From Gracilibacillus kekensis (GTDB taxonomy: Bacteria; Bacillota; Bacilli; Bacillales; Amphibacillaceae): 64,000 nucleotides of DNA. The notes beneath the pieces were generated by a model. The model had not been told where the DNA came from, made no database searches, and saw nothing but the letters and a program-made list of their open reading frames with translations. Both the position numbers and the translations under genes were made by a program. Of this stretch, positions 37,258 to 45,756 are shown piece after piece; the first letter of the stretch is position 1, and each line of letters starts with the position of its first letter. Location of the stretch: the NCBI RefSeq assembly GCF_900143085.1, contig NZ_FRCZ01000003.1:1-64000 (forward strand). The letters are read 5' to 3'.

Positions 37258-38277
37258 TCACCCCTTATATTTTCCTTCTACATAGTTCTTATTAAATAAA
37301 AATAGCCGTAACAATAAAAAGAGAGAAGGGAGTAATAAACATAAGCCAGCTAAAAAAGCTATGATTAGGGCGACCGCCATTCCTTCACTGGTAAACCCTT
37401 GCTCAATCGTCAAGAAAGGGTAGAGAAGATATGGATAATGAGAGATACCGTAGCCAAAAAATGCTACAAGAAATTGGCCAATTAAAAGAATAAATGCTAC
37501 CCCATAGTTTCCTTTTTGCCAAAGCAGTCTAACGGTAGCCAAAAATAACATGCCAGAGATTAGAAATAACCACCATAGATTAAGCATATTCTGAAAATGT
37601 TCAAAGTTATGTGATCGTAATTCCACTATAATTCCTGATGCAGTGACCATTGTTGGAACGGACCAAATTAAAGCATATTTTCGAAGCAATGCTGTAGCTT
37701 CGTCATCTTTTGCTTTATTGGCATACCATGTGAGAAACACGGCAGAAATATATAATACGGAAGCAAGACTTAACACGACAATACTCCATGTTAAGGGACT
37801 GGTAAATAACTCAGCATAGTTTAATGATATGCTGTTCGCTGATTCTTTAATAAAGCCGCCTTCTGAAATAGTTAATACGATTGAAAGCGAGGCCGGAATT
37901 AAAAGACCAGAAAATCCATACAAATAGATCCACATCTTGCTTTTTAATTGACCATATGTGCTAAAAGCATAATAGGAGCCACGAATAGCTAAAAGCACAA
38001 GGGAGAGACTGGCGGGAACTAATAGGACAGTTCCATAATAATAAGCGGTACTTGGGAAGAAACCAACTATCCCAACAAAAAAGAACACCAGAAAAACATT
38101 CGTAACTTCCCATACTGGCGACAGGTATCTTTGAATGATGTTACTAATAATATGATGTTTGTTTGTTAACACACTATACGCATTAAAGAAACCTGCACCA
38201 AAATCGATCGATGCTACAATGATGTATCCAAATAAAAAGACCCATAATACGGAAATTCCAATTAATTCATATGCCAT
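37258..38277 (-). CDS. cydB: Cytochrome bd-type quinol oxidase subunit II (YthB/CbdB-like)
   Basis: A 339-residue membrane protein with about eight hydrophobic segments. The N-terminal FGYIIVASIDFGAGFFNAYS carries the conserved family motif. It pairs with CydA to form the quinol oxidase that reduces oxygen to water without proton pumping. The start lies six bases from the cydA stop, so translation is coupled. Similarity to the YthAB/Cbd branch is inferred from the accompanying CydS. Confidence 0.9.
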   Translation of the reverse strand: MAYELIGISVLWVFLFGYIIVASIDFGAGFFNAYSVLTNKHHIISNIIQRYLSPVWEVTNVFLVFFFVGIVGFFPSTAYYYGTVLLVPASLSLVLLAIRGSYYAFSTYGQLKSKMWIYLYGFSGLLIPASLSIVLTISEGGFIKESANSISLNYAELFTSPLTWSIVVLSLASVLYISAVFLTWYANKAKDDEATALLRKYALIWSVPTMVTASGIIVELRSHNFEHFQNMLNLWWLFLISGMLFLATVRLLWQKGNYGVAFILLIGQFLVAFFGYGISHYPYLLYPFLTIEQGFTSEGMAVALIIAFLAGLCLLLPSLFLLLRLFLFNKNYVEGKYKG

Positions 38278-38283
38278 TGTCGA

Positions 38284-39621
38284 TCACCTTCTTTCCTTCT
38301 GACGGTCTAATAATTCCTGTTCAACTGGATTATGTTTAAACATTCTAATTAAAACAAAGGCACTTGCAAATCCAAGAACCAAATATAACAATATAAACAA
38401 ATAAAGCATCAGATCTACTTGGCCACTTGTGGTGGCGGCATCTTTTGTTTTTAAAAGTCCCCTTAATACCCAAGGTTGTCGACCCACTTCCGCAAGCCAC
38501 CAACCAGCTTCAATTGCTAACATAGAGAGAGGTCCTGAAACAACAATTAACCATAAGAAGAATCTTTTAAAAATAAATTTTCTCCTCAACCAATTACCCA
38601 GTACATAAAAGCTTGATAGTAATGCGGCGAACATTCCGATTAATACCATTGTTATGAATAGATAATGGATATATAAAGGAGGAATTTCATCCTCTGGGAA
38701 TTGATCCAAGCCGATCACTTCAGCGTTTGGGTCACCGTGAGCTAGGATACTTAATGCGTAAGGTATTTTTAAAGCATATTTGACTTCTTCTCCATTCTCA
38801 AGAATTCCAAAGAGAGTAAGGGAAGCTGCTTCTTCTGTTTCAAAATGCCACTCCAAAGCCGCCAATTTCTCTGGTTGGTATTCAGCTAAATATTTTCCGG
38901 AAAAATCCCCAATAATGGCCGCAGCAATCGAAAATACTAATCCTACTTTCATTGTTAATAATAGCGCCTTTTTATGATAGTCATGATTGGATCCCTTAAG
39001 CAGTCGATAGGCACCTATTGCAGCTAGAATAAAAGCAGATGTCATATAAGCGGTCGCCAATACGTGAGCCACTTTGGTTGGCATGGCAGGATTAAACATT
39101 GCAATGATTGGTTGAACATTAATCAAGTCACCATTCGAGAATTCAAAACCTTGTGGCGCGTTCATAAAAGCGTTGACCATCGTAATAAAAACAGCAGAAA
39201 AAGAAGCTCCAATAGCAACAGGGATCAGTAATAACATATGCTTACGCTGATCTTCGAATCGATCCCATGTATACAAATAAATACCTAAAAAGATGGCTTC
39301 AAAGAAAAAAGCAAATGTTTCCATAAATAAAGGTAATGCAATTACATTTCCAGCGAGCTCCATGAAGGTAGGCCATAATAAATTTAACTGGAGTCCTATC
39401 GCAGTACCGGTAACGACGCCAACCGCCACCGTGATAATGAACCCTCTTGTCCATCTTCTAGCAAGCAAAATATAATGCTCGTCCTGTTTTTTTATACCCA
39501 TCCATTGTGCGATAAAAATTAACAAAGGAATTCCAACGCCGATCGTTGCATATATGATATGAAAAGATAATGTAAGTTCTGTTAATAACCGACTAAAAAA
39601 TACTGCTTGCTCATTATCCAT
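38284..39621 (-). CDS. cydA: Cytochrome bd-type quinol oxidase subunit I (YthA/CbdA-like)
   Basis: A 445-residue membrane protein that binds hemes b and d. The heme ligand histidine lies in SFHIIYATIGVGIPLL. The GxxG-like and RWTRGFIITVAVGVVTGTAIGLQ segment and the GRQPWVLRGLLKT quinol-site motif are present. The Q loop is short, as in CIO/YthA types. AAGGAG precedes ATG. Upstream lies a possible 34-codon gene in the same direction. The operon supplies a high-affinity or cyanide-insensitive oxidase under low oxygen. Confidence 0.93.
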   Translation of the reverse strand: MDNEQAVFFSRLLTELTLSFHIIYATIGVGIPLLIFIAQWMGIKKQDEHYILLARRWTRGFIITVAVGVVTGTAIGLQLNLLWPTFMELAGNVIALPLFMETFAFFFEAIFLGIYLYTWDRFEDQRKHMLLLIPVAIGASFSAVFITMVNAFMNAPQGFEFSNGDLINVQPIIAMFNPAMPTKVAHVLATAYMTSAFILAAIGAYRLLKGSNHDYHKKALLLTMKVGLVFSIAAAIIGDFSGKYLAEYQPEKLAALEWHFETEEAASLTLFGILENGEEVKYALKIPYALSILAHGDPNAEVIGLDQFPEDEIPPLYIHYLFITMVLIGMFAALLSSFYVLGNWLRRKFIFKRFFLWLIVVSGPLSMLAIEAGWWLAEVGRQPWVLRGLLKTKDAATTSGQVDLMLYLFILLYLVLGFASAFVLIRMFKHNPVEQELLDRQKERR

Positions 39622-39633
39622 ACGCTAAACTCC

Positions 39634-39738
39634 TTATCCTGAAAAGATTCTGCCAAATAGTGATAATCCAATGATAAATGCTACTAGAAAAGCTAAGCCA
39701 ATTAACCATTTCTCCTGTTTTTTATAGATAGCCACCAC
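39634..39738 (-). CDS. Possible 33-34-residue membrane peptide ahead of cydA
   Basis: A GTG-initiated frame (39738 or 39735) reads AIYKKQEKWLIGLAFLVAFI and ends GRIFSG, 12 bases before cydA. A lysine-rich cytosolic start, one membrane helix and operon position suggest a real small subunit or assembly peptide. Against this, the G-rich ribosome site is too close to the start, and I know no named family for it. Confidence 0.45.
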   Translation of the reverse strand: MVAIYKKQEKWLIGLAFLVAFIIGLSLFGRIFSG

Positions 39739-39894
39739 CCCCTATATCTATCCTGTATCTTTGTTTTAAGTTTATGCTTGTCCTTACACTTAATAGTAAA
39801 ATTTTTCCCTAATAATGAAAAAATAAAACAGTGAATATGTTTGCGGAATATTTTTAATAAATTATACATAGGTAGTAACGAGGGGGAATGATAA

Positions 39895-40350
39895 ATGCCA
39901 ACCGGAAAACACATCATGAAATTAGAGGTCCCGATCTCAAAAGTATGGGAATTTGTAAGGGATATGAACAACTGGGCGCCATTAGTACCAGGTTATTTAG
40001 AACACAAACTTATTTCAGAACGTCAATCGACTTGGAAATTTAAAGGTGATATTGGAATTATACAAAAAACAGTGGCACTGAGAATCGATATTAAAGAATG
40101 GATAGAGCCAACTACTGTTAAATTTAATCTTACCGGCATCCATGATAATATTGCTGGTAAAGGATATTTTGCAGCAAAGGAACTTACAGAAAATTTAACA
40201 GAAATAAGCGGTAATCTGGATATTCAAGCTGGTGGTATGAAAGGACCGATGGTGAATAGCATTTTAAAGTCTTTGGTACCCAAAACAACCGAAGACTTAA
40301 CAGAAGCGGTCGCTAGTAAGATAGAAAAAGTAGAAGTCATCGTCAAATGA
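39895..40350 (+). CDS. CoxG-like SRPBCC protein
   Basis: A 151-residue START/SRPBCC-fold protein with the CoxG pattern: VPISKVWEFVRDMNNWAPLVPGY near the start, GKGYFAAKELTENLTEISG, and a C-terminal amphipathic helix. CoxG proteins in other bacteria help anchor or assemble molybdenum oxidases, but no such genes are nearby. Here the ligand is unknown. It is divergent from the cytochrome bd operon and shares its promoter region. Confidence 0.78.
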   Translation: MPTGKHIMKLEVPISKVWEFVRDMNNWAPLVPGYLEHKLISERQSTWKFKGDIGIIQKTVALRIDIKEWIEPTTVKFNLTGIHDNIAGKGYFAAKELTENLTEISGNLDIQAGGMKGPMVNSILKSLVPKTTEDLTEAVASKIEKVEVIVK

Positions 40351-40398
40351 ATATGTTCGGGAAAATAAAGATTTGAAGTACAGATATCAATACATAAC

Positions 40399-40433
40399 CC
40401 TGTCCAAGATTTTTGGGTAGGGATTTTTTTTAC
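40399..40433 (+). terminator. Terminator after the coxG-like gene
   Basis: CCCTGTCC pairs imperfectly with GGGTAGGG and is followed by T8. Confidence 0.6.
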
Positions 40434-40495
40434 AAGATTTTGTAATATGTTATTGAATTTTGGGGTATATGTAGTGCATGAGAGGAGTGAATGAC

Positions 40496-41923
40496 ATGGA
40501 AAAAATAGAGTATTTCATCACAAAAGTGGTAGATTGGGGAAACCTTATCCTATGGGATTATGTACTTCTATACTTACTAATCTTTGCTGGTTTGTTTTTC
40601 ACAATCCGCTCCAGATTTGTACAATTTCGTTTATTTGGAGAAATGTTTAAAGTAATATCTGAGGAAGCTGTGGAACAAAGTGGGAAGCGGGGAACCAACG
40701 CGTTTCAGGCATTTAGTATAACAATAGCATCACGAGTTGGTACAGGAAATTTAGCAGGTGTCGCTCTTGCTGTTGCAATCGGGGGACCTGGCGCTGTTTT
40801 CTGGATGTGGATCATAGCCTTAATCGGAATGTCTACAGCTTTTATTGAAAGTACGTTAGCACAAGTTTATAAAGTTCCTGATAAAGAAGGTTTTCGTGGT
40901 GGACCAGCTTATTATATGGAAAAAGCATTAGGTCAAAAGTGGTTGGGGATCTTATTCTCTATTTTAATCACAATAACATTTGGTTTCATTTTCAACGCGG
41001 TGCAAGCCAATACAATATCTCAAGCGGTAGACCAAGCGTTTAATATTGATCCGATTTGGACAGGTATTGTACTAGTGGTGTTAGCAGGTATCATCATTTT
41101 TGGTGGTATTAAACGGATTGCATCTGTTGCTGGAGTAATTGTTCCGGTAATGGCTGTTATTTATATGGCGGTAGGATTTTATGTTGTTTTTACTAATATA
41201 ACAGCTATTCCTGATGTATTTATGCTTATTATTCGTAATGCATTTGGCTTGGAAGAAGTGTTTGGTGGTGGAATTGGTGCAGCGATGATGTATGGGATTC
41301 GACGTGGGTTGTTTTCTAATGAAGCTGGTATGGGTAGTGCACCAAACGCTGCCGCAACAGCGGGGGTCAATCACCCGGTAAAACAAGGATTAGTTCAATC
41401 ATTGGCGGTATTTTTTGACACGATTGTAATCTGTAGTTTAACAGCGTTTATTATTATCTTATACGATAATTTCTATCAAGCTTCTGAAGATGGGATTCAA
41501 TTAACTCAAGTTGCCTTGAGCGCTCATGTAGGTGAATGGGGATCGATCTTCTTAGCGATTACTATTTTCTTCTTTGCATTTAGTTCTGTAGTGGGCAATT
41601 ACTATTACGGAGAAACAAATGTAAGCTTTCTAAATCATAATGGGATTTGGCTAACCATTTATCGTGTTCTAGTATTAGCTATGGTAATGTTTGGTTCACT
41701 TGCCTCTATACAATTGGTTTGGAATATGGCCGATATGTTTATGGCGCTAATGGCGGTAGTTAACTTAATCGCAATTCTGTTATTAAGTAAAATTGCTATC
41801 CAAGTATTACAAGATTATATGCAACAAAAGAAACAAGGTAATGATCCCAAATTCCATTATAAAAATGTCAAAGGTTTGAAAGGCATCTCCTGGTGGGGTG
41901 CGCAGGATGAGAACAAAAAATAG
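40496..41923 (+). CDS. Sodium:alanine/glycine symporter, AGCS family
   Basis: A membrane transporter of about 475 residues with 10-11 hydrophobic segments. AGCS signatures are FQAFSITIASRVGTGNLAGV, GPGAVFWMWIIALIGMSTAF and RRGLFSNEAGMGSAPNAAAT. It imports alanine or glycine with Na+ and would suit a salt-adapted cell. ATG 40496 is chosen with GAGGAG eight bases upstream. A short in-frame extension to 40478 has no ribosome site. It stands alone between two terminators. Confidence 0.93.
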   Translation: MEKIEYFITKVVDWGNLILWDYVLLYLLIFAGLFFTIRSRFVQFRLFGEMFKVISEEAVEQSGKRGTNAFQAFSITIASRVGTGNLAGVALAVAIGGPGAVFWMWIIALIGMSTAFIESTLAQVYKVPDKEGFRGGPAYYMEKALGQKWLGILFSILITITFGFIFNAVQANTISQAVDQAFNIDPIWTGIVLVVLAGIIIFGGIKRIASVAGVIVPVMAVIYMAVGFYVVFTNITAIPDVFMLIIRNAFGLEEVFGGGIGAAMMYGIRRGLFSNEAGMGSAPNAAATAGVNHPVKQGLVQSLAVFFDTIVICSLTAFIIILYDNFYQASEDGIQLTQVALSAHVGEWGSIFLAITIFFFAFSSVVGNYYYGETNVSFLNHNGIWLTIYRVLVLAMVMFGSLASIQLVWNMADMFMALMAVVNLIAILLLSKIAIQVLQDYMQQKKQGNDPKFHYKNVKGLKGISWWGAQDENKK

Positions 41924-41933
41924 TTGAAAGAGT

Positions 41934-41982
41934 AAAAAAAGATTTGGTGATGTTTATAGAATATCCACCAAATCTTTTTTTA
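41934..41982 (+). terminator. Terminator after the alanine symporter
   Basis: AAAAAGATTTGGTG and CACCAAATCTTTTTTT form a 14-bp stem around a 16-base loop. Confidence 0.92.
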
Positions 41983-41985
41983 TAT

Positions 41986-42375
41986 TTATCTTAGTTTTTT
42001 TGTGTCGGCTTGAATAAAGATTTTTTCTTCTAATAAATCAAGTATGGATGTAATATTTTTAGATTTCCATTTCTTTTTATGGTGTACAGCATAAATAGCG
42101 AGCGGTTGATTGGGTAAGTCTGCTTCTATATCGGTTAAGATCCCTTGTGCTATTTCCTTCTGCACGCAAAAAGTAGGTAAAATCGATCGGCCTAATCCTG
42201 ATATTACACATTTTTTGATCGCCTCTATGCTGTTTACTTCGATTTTTACTGTTGCTTCTGTTTGATGAATCGTTAGATAATGATCGATAAAAGGTTAAAC
42301 GAGTGTAATCCAAAGGTTTTAAAAGAAGAGACACATGCGGATATTGATCGTACTTAGGCGAGAAGACTCCTTCCT
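41986..42375 (-). pseudogene. LysR-type regulator, C-terminal remnant
   Basis: Reading the minus strand, EGVFSPKYDQYPHVSLLLKP and PLDYTRLTFY are followed, after a frame slip in the TTTTAT run near 42294, by FIDHYLTIHQTEATVKIEV, AIKKCVISGLGRSILPTF and a tail ending ADTKKLR. This is the effector-binding domain of a LysR regulator. The N-terminal two thirds, with the HTH, are missing. The break coincides with the left end of the TnpB element. So the gene carries both a frameshift and a truncation. Confidence 0.82.
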
Positions 42376-42503
42376 CAAAACGCGAAGCGTATAGGTGGGA
42401 GATGAATCGCCTTTTTTTAAAGAATAGTCAAGTTATCTTTTGTGCGAATATTTGTTCGGTTGTATAATAGAAGATAGATAAAAACGGAAGGAGTGAACAA
42501 CCG

Positions 42504-43634
42504 ATGGCTGTTCATCACAAAGCATATCAATATCGTATTTTTCCGAATAAACAACAACAAACCTTCATGGTACGGTCTTTCGGTTGTTCACGTTTCGTGT
42601 TCAATCATTTTCTCGAAAAAATCAAAAATAGAGATGAAGAAAACCAAAAAACACTACAAGTGAATGCGTTTAAGAATGAACTAAAAAGCATGAAAACAAA
42701 CTATGTTTGGTTGAAGTTAGTCGATAGCATCAGCTTGCAGGCAAGCATTGAGCATTTGAACGATGCAATGGTTCGGTTTTTCAATAAGCAAAACAAATTC
42801 CCACAATTCAAAAGTCGCAAACATCCGGTAAAAAGCTACACCACCAAGTCCGTGAATGGCAATATCAAAGTGACAAAAACACATATTAAGTTACCAAAAG
42901 TAGGATGGATTCGATACGCTAACAGTCGCCCTATCCCGGATAGTGCGGTGATTAAACACGTAGTAGTACGTCAAAATGCAGCTGGCAAGTATTTTGTATC
43001 TATCAATGTAAAAGAAGAGGTTAAAAAAAGAGATAAAACCAACCAAACCATCGGTTTAGATATGGGATTAACACATTTCGTTATTGATTCAAATGGCAAC
43101 AAAATCAACAACGAACGTTATTTTCAATCTTTAAAGAAAAAGTTGGCTAAAGCTCAACGTTCTCTTTCTCAAAAACAAAAGTTTTCGAATAATTGGCACA
43201 AACAAAAGAAAAAAATAGCTACTATTCATGAGAAAGTAGTGAATAAAAGAAAAGACTTTCAACATAAACTGTCTTCTGAACTAGTCCAACAGTATGATGT
43301 CATTGCCATCGAGGACTTATCTGTTTCCGATATGTTGAAGGATAAATTATATAGCAAATCCATCCAGGATACTTCCTGGAGTGAATTCACGACGATGTTA
43401 GCTTATAAATGTGATTGGTATGGCAAAGAACTTGTAAAAGTAGGGAAGCATTTCCCTTCTACGCAAATATGTTCTTCTTGTAAACAGAAGCATCCGATTA
43501 CCAAGGATACTTCTATTCGAGTATGGACATGTCCGACTTGCCAAACTAATCATGATAGAGACATCAATGCAGCTGTTAATATTCTTGAAGAAGGTATGCA
43601 TCTTTCAACCGTCGGTGCGACGGGGATAGCCTGA
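42504..43634 (+). CDS. tnpB: TnpB RNA-guided nuclease, IS200/IS605 OrfB family
   Basis: A 376-residue protein with an N-terminal HTH_OrfB_IS605-type domain, a split RuvC nuclease and a zinc ribbon. The three acidic catalytic positions are present: D186 in IGLDMGLT, E270 in IAIEDLSV, and the aspartates of DRDINAA near 351-353. Zinc cysteines are at about 323, 326, 343 and 346. TnpB proteins use an RNA from the element's right end to cut DNA next to a short motif. All motifs are intact, so it may be active. GGAAGGAGTGA precedes ATG. Confidence 0.93.
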   Translation: MAVHHKAYQYRIFPNKQQQTFMVRSFGCSRFVFNHFLEKIKNRDEENQKTLQVNAFKNELKSMKTNYVWLKLVDSISLQASIEHLNDAMVRFFNKQNKFPQFKSRKHPVKSYTTKSVNGNIKVTKTHIKLPKVGWIRYANSRPIPDSAVIKHVVVRQNAAGKYFVSINVKEEVKKRDKTNQTIGLDMGLTHFVIDSNGNKINNERYFQSLKKKLAKAQRSLSQKQKFSNNWHKQKKKIATIHEKVVNKRKDFQHKLSSELVQQYDVIAIEDLSVSDMLKDKLYSKSIQDTSWSEFTTMLAYKCDWYGKELVKVGKHFPSTQICSSCKQKHPITKDTSIRVWTCPTCQTNHDRDINAAVNILEEGMHLSTVGATGIA

Positions 43635-43714
43635 TAAATTTAGAGCCGTTAGGTTCTATGACCCAGGAATCCCCTTCCTCAACAAGCTTTTGCTTGTAGG
43701 TGGGGGTAGTTCAA
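43520..43714 (+). ncRNA. Predicted omega/reRNA of the TnpB element
   Basis: In this family the guide RNA overlaps the tnpB 3' end and runs to the right end of the element. Here the downstream 80 bases contain GTCGGTGCGACGGGG, GAGCCGTTAGGTTC and the end hairpin AAGCTTTTGCTT. The guide would begin at about 43715 (AAAGCTATTAATCCGG). Existence follows from family knowledge; the limits are inferred. Confidence 0.55.
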
Positions 43715-43798
43715 AAAGCTATTAATCCGGAAAATGATGCAGTAGAATTAATGCTTCAAAGAGCTTATGCTTTAGGTTATGATTATAATGAAAAATAA
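43712..43798 (+). pseudogene. 3' fragment of an unidentified gene at the right end of the TnpB element
   Basis: Directly after the element a frame reads KAINPENDAVELMLQRAYAL, then GYDYNEK and stop. Composition looks like a genuine protein tail. No start exists because the element replaces the upstream part. It is not the missing LysR half, which would be on the other strand. I cannot name the family. Confidence 0.5.
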
Positions 43799-43868
43799 GA
43801 GGTGTAATTAATATACTTACAGTATTGAAATTGAAATTTCCTTACTGAAGTGAAAGTGGTGTCATTCT

Positions 43869-44762
43869 ATGGAAGCTCATGAGGTATTCCAATGTTATAA
43901 ACGAATAGGTTTTACTACTGCTTATCAAATGCTAGGAACCATTCAAGACACTGAAGATATATTGCAGGATGTGTACCTGCTCTCTGATAAAGTAGATTGG
44001 GCTGTTGTCCGAGATCCTAAATCCTATTTCACAAGAATGGTGATAAATAGTTGTAAAAATCGTTTGAAATCTGCGAGAGACCAAAAAGAAGTATATCCAG
44101 GACCGTGGTTACCAGAACCTATTATTATAGATGACCTGCACGATCCCCTGCATCATGTAATACAAACGGAAAAGATAACGTATGCTCTCACTGTTTTAAT
44201 TCAAAGTCTAACAGATTTAGAAAGAACGGTTTTTGTATTGAGAGAAGTGCTAGTCTTTGAGTATAGTGAAATCTCCTCAATACTTGAACGATCGGAACCA
44301 GCAGTTCGAAAAATTTTTAGCAGAACAAAGCAAAAATTAGAGGATAAGACTGGTAAGCTTAATGACTTATTGCCCATTGATTCAAAATTAGTTTCATTAT
44401 TCATCGATGGAGCGGAAACGGGAGACTTCACTGCTTTTATAGAGTTATTAACGGGAGATGTCGAACTTATTTCAGATGGTGGTGGAAAAGTACTTGCTGC
44501 TTTACGTCCAATTGTAAGCAAGGTAAGGGTAAAAGCATTTTTGGAAGGGATTTATCGAAAAGGAAGCTTCATTGGTGCATATCATATGGTATGGGTATTT
44601 GGTGGCTTTGCGATTGTTCAGGAAATACAAGGTGAACCAGTAAAGATAATTCTATTTAATCATGGAAAAGAAGGCATTAAAAATGTTTACTTCGTGATGA
44701 ATCCTGATAAAATTTTTTTAGTAAACATGTCACAAATCATACCTCCTTTTTGTCTTAATTAG
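43869..44762 (+). CDS. ECF sigma factor with C-terminal SnoaL-like domain (SigJ type)
   Basis: A 297-residue protein. Sigma region 2 (AYQMLGTIQDTEDILQDVYL) and region 4 (LTDLERTVFVLREVLVFEYS, EISSILERSEPAVRKIFSR) are followed by about 110 residues of SnoaL-like fold (FIDGAETGDFTAFIELLTGD). This layout is the ECF41/SigJ type, in which the C-terminal domain controls activity in place of an anti-sigma factor. It is typically next to a carboxymuconolactone decarboxylase or oxidoreductase gene, as here, 24 bases downstream. Confidence 0.9.
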   Translation: MEAHEVFQCYKRIGFTTAYQMLGTIQDTEDILQDVYLLSDKVDWAVVRDPKSYFTRMVINSCKNRLKSARDQKEVYPGPWLPEPIIIDDLHDPLHHVIQTEKITYALTVLIQSLTDLERTVFVLREVLVFEYSEISSILERSEPAVRKIFSRTKQKLEDKTGKLNDLLPIDSKLVSLFIDGAETGDFTAFIELLTGDVELISDGGGKVLAALRPIVSKVRVKAFLEGIYRKGSFIGAYHMVWVFGGFAIVQEIQGEPVKIILFNHGKEGIKNVYFVMNPDKIFLVNMSQIIPPFCLN

Positions 44763-44786
44763 TGAAACTTAAAAGGAGGAATTTTT

Positions 44787-45224
44787 ATGTCCAGAATAAA
44801 CTATGGAAAGGTAGCTCCAAATGCTGTTAAGTTATTGATGAAGTTGGAGGAGTATAAAAAGGAAGCAGGAATACAGGAAGAATTAATCCATTTATGTAAA
44901 ATTAAAGCTTCACAACTGAATAAATGTGCTTTTTGTATTAATATGCACACCCAGGAAGCCTTAAAAGCAGGGGAAACGGAACAAAGAATATACTGTCTGC
45001 AAGCGTGGCAAGAGACCAGTATCTATTCTGACAAAGAAAAGGCAGTACTTGCACTCACTGAAGCAGTCACCCTTATATCAGTAGATGGTGTGCCAGACAA
45101 AGTTTACGAAGATGTCCGAGTATATTTTGATGAAAAGGAAACCATTGATTTAATCATGATCATTATTACGATCAATAGTTGGAATCGTTTATCGATCGCG
45201 AATCGGAATATAGTAAGCAGGTAA
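44787..45224 (+). CDS. Carboxymuconolactone decarboxylase/AhpD-like protein
   Basis: A 145-residue helical protein with the AhpD core motif CAFCINMHTQEALKAGE, a CxxC followed by histidine. In AhpD proteins these residues reduce peroxide-linked partners. AGGAGG precedes ATG. Pairing with an ECF41-type sigma factor suggests it belongs to that sigma factor's own regulon. The natural substrate is unknown. Confidence 0.88.
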   Translation: MSRINYGKVAPNAVKLLMKLEEYKKEAGIQEELIHLCKIKASQLNKCAFCINMHTQEALKAGETEQRIYCLQAWQETSIYSDKEKAVLALTEAVTLISVDGVPDKVYEDVRVYFDEKETIDLIMIIITINSWNRLSIANRNIVSR

Positions 45225-45243
45225 TCTCTATCTGTAAAAATAT

Positions 45244-45315
45244 ATTGCCAGATACTTGCAATTATCTGGCAATATATTATAATAATTATACATACATAAC
45301 GTATGTATAATTATT
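45244..45315 (+). promoter_or_regulatory. Promoter with perfect 15-bp inverted-repeat operator
   Basis: TTGCAA (45256-45261) and TATAAT (45278-45283), 16 bases apart, form a good sigma-A promoter. A perfect inverted repeat begins within the -10 box: AATAATTATACATAC (45281-45295) and its exact complement (45301-45315), separated by ATAAC. A second stem, ATTGCCAGATA/TATCTGGCAAT (45244-45273), covers the -35 region. It might be a terminator of the AhpD-like gene. The first repeat is very likely the operator of the TetR regulator encoded at the end of this operon. Confidence 0.78.
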
Positions 45316-45330
45316 AGGAGGAGTATTCTT

Positions 45331-45756
45331 ATGAATAGTTTTTATCCAGTTATCATGGCGGAGGATTTAGAAAAGACAAGTCAGTTTTAACAGTTTCATT
45401 TAGGTTTTAGTACCACGTTTGAGATCGATTGGTATGTAAGTTTAAAAAAAGAAGAGGCCAATTATGAGTTAGCGATAATTGACAGGAAACATAAAACAAT
45501 CCCTAAAAGTTATAGTAATAAGGTGCAAGGGCTTATCTTAAATGTGGAAGTAGAGGATGTTGATGTTTATTATAAGCGAATGATTAAAGATCAAGAGCTA
45601 CCATTACTATTGGATATTCGTGATGAACCATTCGGCCAACGTCATTTTATCACAGAGGATCCCAATGGCATCTTAGTGGATGTAATCACCATTATCCCAC
45701 CAGATCCATCGTTTATGGAGAGTTATCATGACAAGGTTTGGGAGGATAACGCGTAA
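45331..45756 (+). pseudogene. VOC/glyoxalase-family protein, internal stop codon
   Basis: ATG 45331 lies behind AGGAGGAG. The frame reads MNSFYPVIMAEDLEKTSQF and hits TAA at 45388-45390. It then continues in the same frame as [18 protein letters not shown] to [20 protein letters not shown] and stop at 45756, 142 codons in all. The [15 protein letters not shown] segment is typical of vicinal-oxygen-chelate proteins. The stop falls where relatives have tyrosine (F-Y-x-F-x-L-G-F), so one base change from TAT or TAC explains it. No other damage is visible, so inactivation is recent or is a read error. Confidence 0.85.

Larger units (their letters stand above)
42365..43714 (+). mobile_element. IS200/IS605-type element with tnpB only (IS1341-like)
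   Basis: The ends share one imperfect hairpin: CCTTCCTCAAAACGC...GCGTATAGGTGGGAG at about 42370-42404 and CCTTCCTCAACAAGC...GCTTGTAGGTGGGGG at about 43674-43706. Between them lies one gene, tnpB, in place of a tnpA/tnpB pair. There are no terminal inverted repeats and no target duplication, as expected for this group. Ends are accurate to about ten bases. Movement would need a TnpA from another copy. Confidence 0.82.

Noticed and set aside
42344-42348. TTGAT as the TnpB target-adjacent motif
   Set aside because: It matches the ISDra2 motif, but LysR coding sequence continues some 20 bases past it toward the element, so it is not at the element border.
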